Notes under the pieces: model-generated | What the model was told of the DNA's origin: nothing | The model's input: the letters and a program-made list of their open reading frames with translations, nothing else | The model's database searches: none | In this document: positions 1 to 6,562 of the stretch, in pieces | Numbering within the stretch: the stretch's first letter is position 1 | How the letters are laid out: every line of letters starts with the position of its first letter | Source of the DNA: Spirochaetia bacterium | Lineage (GTDB): Bacteria > Spirochaetota > Spirochaetia > Treponematales > Treponemataceae | Direction: 5' to 3' | DNA length: 37,856 nucleotides | NCBI GenBank assembly: GCA_900770075.1 | Contig: CAAGIZ010000048.1 | Coordinates: 1 to 37,856, forward strand | Program-made: the position numbers and the translations under genes

Positions 1-763
1 CGGCAGAAGGAAGGTCAGCAGAAGTATCATCGTAAAAATCCACCCCGGACATAAGGGAAAGAGGCAGGGCAATGTCCTTAGGGGAGTGACCGATAATGCC
101 CACCTGGTCGAGGGAAGAACCATAGGCCACAACACCCCAGCGGCTCAAAACTCCGTAAGTAGGCTTTAAACCATAAACACCGCAGTAACTGGCCGGGAGC
201 CGCACAGAGCCGCCGGTCTCCGTACCAAGCCCGAACAGAGCCTGATTTGCAGCCACAGCCGCCGTGGAACCGCCGGAAGAACCGCCGGAAACATAATCCC
301 TGTTTATAGGATTGCGGGTAGGGCCGTAAACAGAATACTCAGTGGAAGACCCCATGGCAAATTCATCCTGATTGCACCTGCCCAGAGGAATGGCACCGCA
401 AGACAAAAGCCTTGCAACAACGGTGGCATTGTAAGGAGCCTTGTAGCCCTCAAGAATTTTGGAAGAACAGGTCAGAGACTTGCCCTTAACCGAGATGTTG
501 TCCTTAACGGCAAAAGGCACGCCCAAAAGAGGCTTTTCTTCAAAAAGTTTATCAACCGTACCGCTTTTTATAGCAGTGGCAATTTCCTCGTCAGCAAGCC
601 TTGCCTTTTCCAGAACGTCAGAATAGATTTCCAGAAAGGCATTGAGAGGTTTTTCAGAATTCTTGTCTTTTTCAAAAGTGTCGATTGAAGACTGCACCAG
701 TTCCGCAGAAGTCGTCCTGCCGGATTTTAAGGCTTCAACAGTTTCTTCTATTGTATAAAACAT
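1..763 (-). CDS. gatA: Glutamyl-tRNA(Gln) amidotransferase subunit A, partial (3' end beyond window)
   Basis: GatA is the amidase subunit of GatCAB. It releases ammonia from glutamine to convert Glu-tRNA(Gln) to Gln-tRNA(Gln) in the cytoplasm. About 254 N-terminal residues are visible, starting at the ATG read from 763. The amidase signature is clear: the catalytic Lys lies in VPFAVKDNIS, the cis-Ser and nucleophilic Ser region in YVSGGSSGGSTAAVAA, followed by GTETGGSVRLPAS and GLKPTYG. The reading frame is open to the left edge, so roughly half the protein lies outside. It follows gatC with a gap of only 3 bases and is almost certainly co-transcribed with it. gatB is not in the window and is presumably further downstream. 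Function is established for the family; no anomaly was seen. Confidence 0.97.
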   Translation of the reverse strand, partial: MFYTIEETVEALKSGRTTSAELVQSSIDTFEKDKNSEKPLNAFLEIYSDVLEKARLADEEIATAIKSGTVDKLFEEKPLLGVPFAVKDNISVKGKSLTCSSKILEGYKAPYNATVVARLLSCGAIPLGRCNQDEFAMGSSTEYSVYGPTRNPINRDYVSGGSSGGSTAAVAANQALFGLGTETGGSVRLPASYCGVYGLKPTYGVLSRWGVVAYGSSLDQVGIIGHSPKDIALPLSLMSGVDFYDDTSADLPSA

Positions 764-766
764 TGA

Positions 767-1066
767 TTACGCTCCTTCACCCAAAACTTTAGGAACCTGA
801 TAGTACCCGTCCATAAACTTGTCCGTGGTCTGCTTGATGTCAGGAATTTCAAGACCGGGAACAATTTCGTCCTCCCGGAGTTTTTCCGCTTCTGTGGAAG
901 GATAAGCATCGTAAGGATTTTCAGAGTCGTCATACTTGGAAAGAACATCAAAATATCCGACAATTTCATCAACCTGTTTTTTAAGCGTGGCCATATCCGT
1001 ACTCTCAGGAGAAAGCCGGCTCAGCTGCAGCAAATTGGAAAGAGTTGTTTCGTCTACTGTTTTCAT
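767..1066 (-). CDS. gatC: Glutamyl-tRNA(Gln) amidotransferase subunit C
   Basis: GatC is the small belt-like subunit that clamps GatA to GatB in the tRNA-dependent amidotransferase. The 99-residue product has the usual family length. It shows the typical pattern: an N-terminal helix (TTLSNLLQLSRLSPES), then a helix containing QVDEIVGYFDVLSKYD, and a C-terminal part with LREDEIVPGLE that matches the family's conserved LR-D-V motif. It lies 3 bases upstream of gatA, the usual gatCA order. The ATG at 1066 is preceded by a weak AAGG. A TAAAAT box lies only 6 bases upstream of the start, so the mRNA may have almost no leader. Confidence 0.93.
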   Translation of the reverse strand: MKTVDETTLSNLLQLSRLSPESTDMATLKKQVDEIVGYFDVLSKYDDSENPYDAYPSTEAEKLREDEIVPGLEIPDIKQTTDKFMDGYYQVPKVLGEGA

Positions 1067-1072
1067 AGCCTT

Positions 1073-1101
1073 ATTTTACAAAAAAACTTAAAATTATGGA
1101 A
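1073..1101 (-). promoter_or_regulatory. Candidate gatCA promoter (TTCCAT-17-TAAAAT)
   Basis: Reading the minus strand, TTCCAT (1096-1101) is followed by a 17-base spacer and TAAAAT (1073-1078). The ATG of gatC starts 6 bases further on. The predicted start site falls on or next to the start codon. The -35 is far from TTGACA, but the same TTCCAT-17 arrangement precedes mnmG at 37778-37806. Confidence 0.4.
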
Positions 1102-1111
1102 TAATAAAAAA

Positions 1112-1151
1112 GCACCTCCAAAAATTGAACTCAGCCAGTTTCAGAAGGTGC
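1112..1151 (-). terminator. Possible hairpin terminator upstream of gatC
   Basis: GCACCT (1112-1117) pairs with AGGTGC (1146-1151), with a further TGAA/TTCA pairing inside. On the minus strand the hairpin is followed by TTTTTTATTATT. It would stop transcripts arriving from the pectate lyase side before the gatC promoter. The loop is long, so it is only tentative. Confidence 0.4.
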
Positions 1152-1170
1152 ACTTAATTTTGAGATTTTT

Positions 1171-1300
1171 ACGGGCGTCTCCCCTCACTTCGTTCGGGGC
1201 CGGGTGTTCCGCGGCTACGGCGTCTTGCGCGCCTCCGACCGGCAGTTCAGCCTTGCGCCTGAACCGCCGTTTGCCTTACGGCACCGCTACACCCCCTGAC
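1171..1300 (+). repeat. GC-rich intergenic repeat element, copy 1 (divergent)
   Basis: This GC-rich island sits in an AT-rich gap. It shares GTTCCGC and a late GGCACCGCTACACCCC (compare CGCCGCCGCTCCAATCC in copy 6) with the other intergenic elements. Its centre carries an inverted repeat GTTCAG...CTGAAC, extended by GGC/GCC. It is the most diverged member I assign to the family, so the assignment is less certain than for copies 2-7. It lies about 50 bases beyond the pectate lyase stop. Confidence 0.5.
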
Positions 1301-1306
1301 GCAAAA

Positions 1307-1329
1307 GGGGCTGCCCTGCGGGCAGCCCC
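1307..1329 (-). terminator. Rho-independent terminator of the pectate lyase gene
   Basis: A perfect 10-bp stem (GGGGCTGCCC / GGGCAGCCCC) with a 3-base loop is followed by TTTTGCG on the minus strand. It lies 22 bases after the pectate lyase stop codon. Confidence 0.8.
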
Positions 1330-1351
1330 AGACAAGTGTCGTCACAGACAA

Positions 1352-3868
1352 CTAATTGCCGATTTTTGTAAGACCGGTTTTGTGAGCAACAAGCGCAGAA
1401 TTCAACGCTTCGTTCAGTGCATAGCTTGCATCGTCCACAGAATTGACAAAAGCCCATGCAAAGTCCGGGTTATGTCGTCCTGCAAATTTAAGGACATAAG
1501 CCTTCGCAAGATCCGGGTCTGTAGGAAGGTTTTTAAGTCCAAGACCTCTGTCGCCCAGATCGGTGTCGAAGTTTGAATATGTATAAGAACCGCTCTTAGA
1601 TTTTACGGTTTCCGGTACGGTTTCGGAGCGTTCATCAACTTCGTAAGCGTCAATGTCGGACATGTCGGCACCAACAGAATAGGTAGTTTCCCACTGTTCG
1701 GAAGCAATAACCTTGATAGCTTTTACATTGACAGAAGCACCCGCAGCCGAAACAGAAACTTTTGATTCGGAAGAAGAAGTTACTTCCAGTTCGTAATCTG
1801 CATAGTCACCGCTGATTTCTTTGCTTGCAGAACCAGCCTTTAAGGTTGCAGATGTTGCCGTTGAAGAGCCGACTTTTGCATTTACAACTACTTTTACAGT
1901 ACCGGCAGGAACAGAAAGTACAAAGCCTTCTTTTCCGCTGGAAATCTGATAGTAGCGTTTTGTATCTGTTTGATCATTCTTATCAACAGCATTTGTTCTT
2001 GAAATAAAGCTCGGGAATTCCTCGCCGTAACTCCATGAATAAATCGTGTATGTTCCGTCTCCGTTGGCTGTACCGATTTTTTCTGTAATTACTTTGTATT
2101 CGCCCAGTTCCTTATTGTTGGTGTAGTCGTATTTGTTTGTCCTGAACTGGAATTTTACTCCGTTGGTGTTGTTCTGTTCAAACTTGTTGTTGTAAGACTT
2201 AATCTGACCGCCCTGTTCGCCGGAGAAAGTACCTTCTCCTTCGGCATCTGTTCCCTGCAGGGAAATGAGCATAGGGTCGTGGGCATTGCGGAAGAAGTTT
2301 CCTTCAACAAAGGCATTTCCGCCGCTTGTAACGCCTACGCCGTATTTTGCGTTACCGTCGAAGTAGTTGTTGTAAACATGAACGCTCATGGTACGGATTC
2401 TCGGATGACGGCTGTCTGAATGGTCAAACCAGTTGTGGTGGTAGGTAATGTAGTTAGCTCCTGACTCGGACTTCATTCCGCACAAAGACATTTTTCCACT
2501 GTCTACAAAGTGGTTGTAAGAAATCGTTACATGCTGGGAATCGTCCTTTAAGTCCATGGAACCGTCGCCCTTTGCCTGGTCTGCATCGCTTCCGGCATCT
2601 CCGTAGTAGTAGTCGTTGTTGTGTACCCAGACATAAGTACTTTCTTTTAAAGAAACACCGTCTCCGTCTTTACCGCCGCCCCACTTCATAAGGCCCAGGT
2701 TTGCAATTTCGACATAATCAGACTTAAAGGCAGCAACACCTGCAGCCATAGTTGCATCATCGCCGACACCTTCGATTGTTACATAAGATGCTTCCTTTAC
2801 GCCAAGGGCATAGGCACTGCTCATGTCGGAACAAGAAAGGCCGTCAAGGGTGAGTTTTCCGATAATGCGGATATCTACAGGGGTTGAACCAGTGTTTTTT
2901 GTCTTTACGGCCTGTGTAATTTCGGCAATGCCAGTATATTCAGTTCCTCCGATAGTAGCCTTAACGGTCTTTTTATTTTCTTCTGTAAGGTAGATTACGA
3001 TTGTGCCGTCTTTTAAAGTTCCGTCGAGGTTGTAAGCACCAGGAACAGCACCTTCAGAGAAAGCAAATCCAGAACGGTCGTGGTCAAGGACTGTCATGGT
3101 TGCAGTTGATTCTGTCTTACCGCCGTCAATGCTTACAGAAATGGTGTGTTCTCCTGCAGCAAGACCGAGGGCATCTGCCCGGACAACCTTGCTGAGAGTA
3201 TTCTTTTCGTAAGAAACGGAAAGGTCTGATTTTTCAACAGTTTCGTAGTAGGTGTATGTATCGTAGTAGCGGATAAGTTCATCATCGATTTTTACACCGT
3301 CAGCTTTAACTGTGTAAACTGCATTGTCAATCTGTTCAAAAACAACATAAGCCGAGTTAAGCCAGCCTTCGCTCTTAACAATTTTTACAGTTGCGTTTGT
3401 AACTTCGCCTTCGTTGTCCGTATCGATGTTTCCATCACCTGCTCCCGCAGAAGTATCTATTCTTTTCAGCGTAAAGGAAACTACAGTGTTTTCGCCGTTT
3501 TTGACGGTTGCGGTCTGTTCGCCTGTCATTCTGGCGGTTTCTTCCATGCTTCCTTCGGTGATTTTTACATCTGCTGAAAGTTTAAAGATGTAGGTTCCTA
3601 CGGGAATCTGCACAGGCTTTATATCACCGGTAGTTGCCCAGTTTGCAGCTACATTGGTAGTAGAAGAGTTTTCCGCCCTGTAGGTAAGCTTTATGTTTGA
3701 ATATCCGTACTCTACGGCACGGCTGGCAAAATTTACCGTCAGCGTACCGTATCCGTCCTGAGTCGCTGATGTTTCGCTGCTTATGCCAGAACAGCCGGCA
3801 AAACCGGACACCAAAAGTGCCGAAGCTGCCAGCATTGCAAAAAGTTTTTTTATAAGTTTCATAGTCAT
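1352..3868 (-). CDS. Pectate lyase family 1 (PL1) lipoprotein
   Basis: A secreted or surface-anchored enzyme of the pectate lyase superfamily, expected to cleave polygalacturonate by calcium-dependent beta-elimination. The 838-residue product starts with a lipoprotein signal peptide whose lipobox Cys is residue 26 (SGFAGC). Residues about 40-270 look like beta-rich accessory domains. The parallel beta-helix spans roughly 275-640. PL1 landmarks are GDGSMDLKDDSQHVTISYNHF-type residues near 433-454 (calcium site) and SRHPRIR at 486-492 (catalytic Arg region), followed by VHVYNNYFDG. About 200 residues after the helix are another accessory region. Two in-frame ATGs exist; the second, at 3862, is better spaced (9 bases) from AAGGA. 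It begins 21 bases after the upstream lipoprotein gene, suggesting one operon. Exact substrate is inferred. Confidence 0.9.
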   Translation of the reverse strand: MTMKLIKKLFAMLAASALLVSGFAGCSGISSETSATQDGYGTLTVNFASRAVEYGYSNIKLTYRAENSSTTNVAANWATTGDIKPVQIPVGTYIFKLSADVKITEGSMEETARMTGEQTATVKNGENTVVSFTLKRIDTSAGAGDGNIDTDNEGEVTNATVKIVKSEGWLNSAYVVFEQIDNAVYTVKADGVKIDDELIRYYDTYTYYETVEKSDLSVSYEKNTLSKVVRADALGLAAGEHTISVSIDGGKTESTATMTVLDHDRSGFAFSEGAVPGAYNLDGTLKDGTIVIYLTEENKKTVKATIGGTEYTGIAEITQAVKTKNTGSTPVDIRIIGKLTLDGLSCSDMSSAYALGVKEASYVTIEGVGDDATMAAGVAAFKSDYVEIANLGLMKWGGGKDGDGVSLKESTYVWVHNNDYYYGDAGSDADQAKGDGSMDLKDDSQHVTISYNHFVDSGKMSLCGMKSESGANYITYHHNWFDHSDSRHPRIRTMSVHVYNNYFDGNAKYGVGVTSGGNAFVEGNFFRNAHDPMLISLQGTDAEGEGTFSGEQGGQIKSYNNKFEQNNTNGVKFQFRTNKYDYTNNKELGEYKVITEKIGTANGDGTYTIYSWSYGEEFPSFISRTNAVDKNDQTDTKRYYQISSGKEGFVLSVPAGTVKVVVNAKVGSSTATSATLKAGSASKEISGDYADYELEVTSSSESKVSVSAAGASVNVKAIKVIASEQWETTYSVGADMSDIDAYEVDERSETVPETVKSKSGSYTYSNFDTDLGDRGLGLKNLPTDPDLAKAYVLKFAGRHNPDFAWAFVNSVDDASYALNEALNSALVAHKTGLTKIGN

Positions 3869-3889
3869 TTTTCCTTATATTGCTTTTGT

Positions 3890-5800
3890 CTATTCGATTA
3901 CGATCAAAGCAATTGCACTTGTATCGCCTTTTTTAATCGTATCTGAACCTGTTGAGGTAAAAGTCTGTACATAAGTAGTCGTTGCTTCTGTAGTTTTCGA
4001 AGAAAGCTTGTAAGAAGTTACCACACCACTACTATTTGTTACTTTTATACAAGTTTGTTTACCAGCAGGCAGAGAACCTACAACCGTAATCGTCTGTCCA
4101 GGAGTTGCCGTAACAACAGCACTTGCATTACTATCAAATTTTACAGTCTTATATGTAACTCCTTCATATTCAATACTTACAGCACCATTAGTATCTTTTG
4201 TATTTACAGAACCTGTTACTGTTACAGATGTATTCCCTGTAATAACTTTTCCATCTTCGCCTACAAGTGCAATAAGGGTTTTTACACCAAACTTAGGGCA
4301 GCCTTCCTGTTTTGAACAATTGTCTGCTTCTGTCTGGGTTTTGTATTCTGTTCCGCAGTTGGTACAGGTGGTTCTCCAGGCGGCACAGCCTTCCTGTGTT
4401 TTGCAGGCGTCAAGTTCTGCCTGTGAATTGTAAGAAGTTCCGCAGGACGGGCACTTGTAGTGTTCGCAAGATTCTACATCTGCATCGTGGGAGTATTCTT
4501 TTCCGCACTGGCTGCATGTTACTTTGTATGCAGGACAGCCGTCTTTAAGATTACAGTTGTCTGCTTCGGCCTGGGTTGCGTAGCCGTCTGTGTGCTTGTC
4601 GCAGGTTTCGTTTGCACAGGTGTAGTGGGTGCAGGCTTCTTTTTCTGCATCACGAGAGTATTCCTTTCCGCAGAATGAGCAGCTTACTTTGTATGCCGGG
4701 CATCCGTCTTTAAGATTACAGTTGTCTGCTTCTGCCTGGGTTGCATAGCCGTCTGTGTGTTTGTCGCAGGCTTCGTTTGCACAGGTGTAGTGGGTGCAGG
4801 CTTGTGCTTCCTCTGAAGTGTAGTAAACTTTTCCGCAGAACTCGCAGTTAAAGGTTGAAGTCCAGCTTGCGGTAAAGGTAACTTCTGCTGCATCAATTGG
4901 AGAAGCAGGGTCAATGTCGGCTGGTTCGCTTGTCCAGCTGATTTCGAAGCCTTCTTTTGTCCATTCTGGAAGAGTGATTTTTGTTCCTTTTTTGATTGTT
5001 ACAGTGCAGTTTTTACTTTCGTCAGCGGAGTCTACAAAGTGAATTACAGAATGTTCGCAGGCGTCCACTTCGTCCTGGGTGTAGTATGAGGTGCCGCAGT
5101 CAGCACACTTGTAGTGCTCGCAGTTTTCTGCCTGTACCTTAAAGTTGTAAACTTTTCCGCATTGTTTACAGCTGATAGAGCCGTCTACAGTTACGGTAAT
5201 TTTAACAGAGCCTTTTTCTTCAACAGCCGGGGTTTCCGGTTCAGAGCCGGAACCAGTGTTGCCACCTTCGTTACCAGAACCTGAGTTTCCGCCTTCGTTA
5301 CCGGAGCCTGTGTTGCCGCCCTCGTTGCCAGAACCAGTATTATCGCCTTCGTTGCCGGAACCTGAGTTGCCGCCTTCGTTGCCGGAGCTGGATTCATCTG
5401 ATTTTGCAGCAAGGGTAAATTCGATTTGTCCTTCAACTGTTTTTTCGCCAAGAGTTGCAGTTACTTTTACCGTTACTTTCTGTTCTTCTGAAGTTATATT
5501 TTCAACAAGAACAGTTCCTTCGGCGGAATTTTCTTCCGCAAGAGTTACAGAAGCGGCATTTTCAGAAACCACTTCAAATTTGTATGTTATCTCTGCACCT
5601 TCAAGAGAACTGCCGTCGGACGATGCAACAAGTACTACAGAATGTGAATCTGTATCACGGGATTTTTCAGTGATATTTACCTTTGTTATCTGAGGATCAG
5701 ATGAACTGCTCCCCCCCCCACCGGATTCTGAACTGCATCCTGCAAAAAACAGGGCTGCTGCTCCTAAAGCTGCAAATGCAGTCTTAAAAAACTTTTTCAT
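3890..5800 (-). CDS. Large Cys-rich repeat lipoprotein of unknown function
   Basis: I do not recognise a named family for the whole protein (636 residues). It has a lipoprotein signal peptide with lipobox FFAGC (Cys 22), a run of Gly and Ser right after it, and a beta-rich domain to about residue 130. A flexible linker of five nine-residue GNEGGN(S/T)GS units follows. Then come five or six modules of the form CxxCGxxY...C-HY-C...C...Q-E-D-C...C, reminiscent of zinc ribbons. One module pair is interrupted by a segment resembling InlB/Big_9-type beta repeats (FTASWTS end). The last ~130 residues form a beta-rich C-terminal domain. It lies directly upstream of the pectate lyase with a 21-base gap, so a shared surface role in polysaccharide use is likely but inferred. 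The RBS is GGGGGA, 4 bases before the ATG. Confidence 0.85.
   Translation of the reverse strand: MKKFFKTAFAALGAAALFFAGCSSESGGGGSSSSDPQITKVNITEKSRDTDSHSVVLVASSDGSSLEGAEITYKFEVVSENAASVTLAEENSAEGTVLVENITSEEQKVTVKVTATLGEKTVEGQIEFTLAAKSDESSSGNEGGNSGSGNEGDNTGSGNEGGNTGSGNEGGNSGSGNEGGNTGSGSEPETPAVEEKGSVKITVTVDGSISCKQCGKVYNFKVQAENCEHYKCADCGTSYYTQDEVDACEHSVIHFVDSADESKNCTVTIKKGTKITLPEWTKEGFEISWTSEPADIDPASPIDAAEVTFTASWTSTFNCEFCGKVYYTSEEAQACTHYTCANEACDKHTDGYATQAEADNCNLKDGCPAYKVSCSFCGKEYSRDAEKEACTHYTCANETCDKHTDGYATQAEADNCNLKDGCPAYKVTCSQCGKEYSHDADVESCEHYKCPSCGTSYNSQAELDACKTQEGCAAWRTTCTNCGTEYKTQTEADNCSKQEGCPKFGVKTLIALVGEDGKVITGNTSVTVTGSVNTKDTNGAVSIEYEGVTYKTVKFDSNASAVVTATPGQTITVVGSLPAGKQTCIKVTNSSGVVTSYKLSSKTTEATTTYVQTFTSTGSDTIKKGDTSAIALIVIE
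4521..4803 (-). repeat. Near-identical 118-bp direct repeat inside the Cys-rich lipoprotein
   Basis: Positions 4521-4638 and 4686-4803 are almost identical and offset by 165 bp (55 codons). They encode consecutive Cys-rich modules containing DGYATQAEADNCNLKDGCPAY. The low divergence points to recent duplication or ongoing gene conversion. Confidence 0.9.
5249..5383 (-). repeat. 27-bp tandem repeat (five units) encoding a Gly/Asn/Glu linker
   Basis: Five in-frame units of nine codons, consensus GNEGGN(S/T)GS, link the N-terminal domain to the Cys-rich modules. Unit number could change by slippage without breaking the frame. Confidence 0.85.
5711..5719 (-). repeat. G9 homopolymer in the lipoprotein coding sequence
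   Basis: Nine consecutive G on the coding strand encode three of the four Gly residues at 27-30, just after the lipidated Cys. Loss or gain of one G would shift the frame shortly after the signal peptide, which makes this a candidate phase-variation tract. Confidence 0.8.
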
Positions 5801-5884
5801 GATTCCCCCTTTTTGTTTTTTTTACGCACCGAAAACCGACAGTTTTCAGCATTTTCCTAAAAAAACTGTTATTGGACACCTCAA

Positions 5885-5935
5885 AAAACTGCGTTTTTAA
5901 CAAAATTATGTTTTTAATAAAACTTTGTTTTTAAA
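5885..5935. repeat. 17-bp tandem repeat, three units
   Basis: Three adjacent units, 5885-5901, 5902-5918 and 5919-5935, follow the pattern AAAA(C/T)T-NNG-TTTTTAA-N with no gaps. They lie 85-135 bases upstream of the lipoprotein start, in its leader or promoter region. Confidence 0.8.
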
Positions 5936-6116
5936 GGTTCCGAATTAGATTATCGTACAAACAGACTTTTAATTAAAATTACAAAACAAACCATTTGTTG
6001 AAATTTACCGACTTTTTCGGGTCAAAATTCCATCAGTTTTGTCAAAAACCGCTCTTTAAACTTGCGTCGCCTAGCGCTGGCGCGCACGGCAGGGCTTGCA
6101 GACTTGATTCCGTGCA

Positions 6117-6200
6117 TAGCCCTGATTGGAACGGCGCGGAGCGTCCGGGGCGGGGGCGCCCCGGATGGAGCGATAAGCGGAACCGTGGAAAGCAGGAAAT
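6117..6200 (-). repeat. GC-rich intergenic repeat element, copy 2
   Basis: Read on the minus strand it contains CTGCTTTCCACGGTTCCGCT, a CGCTCCAT block, a perfect 9-bp palindrome stem (TCCGGGGCG-CCCC-CGCCCCGGA), then CCGTTCCAATC and GGGCTA. These occur in the same order as in copies 4, 6 and 7. GC-rich sequence continues to about 6062 and includes a second hairpin (CAGGGCT...AGCCCTG). Confidence 0.75.
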
Positions 6201-6378
6201 TCCGGCTCTCTCTGGTATTTTCCGGCGGACAAGGCTTTAGGGATAACTGCGCTCCAAAAAAAATTAAAAAAACGTAAAAATTTGTGCAAAAATTGTGCAA
6301 TTAAAACATTTATCTCTGTATATTTTGCTGTTACAATAAAAAATGCCCGTGGATTTGCTGCCGGGATAAGGAGGAATT

Positions 6379-6540
6379 ATGAATATTGAAAAGGCTGTTA
6401 AGGCGCTGGAACAGGTTAAAACCTATGTTTCTGCCAATTCGCTGGATGAACTTGACTATGCCATCGAAGTTTTAAAAAAACTGGAAAAAGACGGCATTAC
6501 TGACCCGCTGAACACCGATTTTTCCGTGCTAAAAAAATAG
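6379..6540 (+). CDS. Small hypothetical protein, 53 residues
   Basis: An ATG at 6379 follows a near-perfect ribosome binding site (AAGGAGG, 4 bases before it). It opens a 53-codon frame ending with TAG at 6538-6540. The product (begins MNIEKAVKALEQVKTYVSAN) has no signal peptide or membrane segment. It looks like two charged helices (residues 3-18 and 22-40) with a short polar tail. I recognise no family. The stop is only 22 bases before the NhaC start, so the two are probably co-transcribed. The strong RBS and Treponema-like codon use are the main evidence that it is real. Confidence 0.75.
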   Translation: MNIEKAVKALEQVKTYVSANSLDELDYAIEVLKKLEKDGITDPLNTDFSVLKK

Positions 6541-6562
6541 TCTTACAGGAGTTTTGTTGAAA

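Larger units (their letters stand above)
5801..6378. other. Gene-free AT-rich gap with embedded repeat elements
   Basis: No convincing gene was found in this 578-base divergent gap. It holds the leader of the lipoprotein/pectate lyase unit on the left, including a short hairpin (GAAAAC-CGACA-GTTTTC, 5831-5847) about 30 bases before the start codon. It also holds a 17-bp tandem repeat, a GC-rich repeat element and, on the right, the upstream region of the 53-residue ORF. TTGTGCAA occurs twice in direct orientation at 6282-6300. A TACAAT box (6332-6337) is a weak promoter candidate for the plus-strand genes. Confidence 0.6.

Noticed and set aside
1148..1576. 142-codon plus-strand frame over the gatC-pectate lyase gap
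   Set aside because: It is made of repeat element copy 1 and the antisense of the pectate lyase end, with no binding site or domain.
5249..5383. CRISPR-like array
   Set aside because: The 27-bp units are contiguous with no spacers and encode a regular Gly-rich linker in frame.
5995..6300. Several overlapping short frames on both strands at 5995-6300
   Set aside because: They all arise from the GC-rich repeat copy 2, where stops are rare; none has a ribosome binding site.
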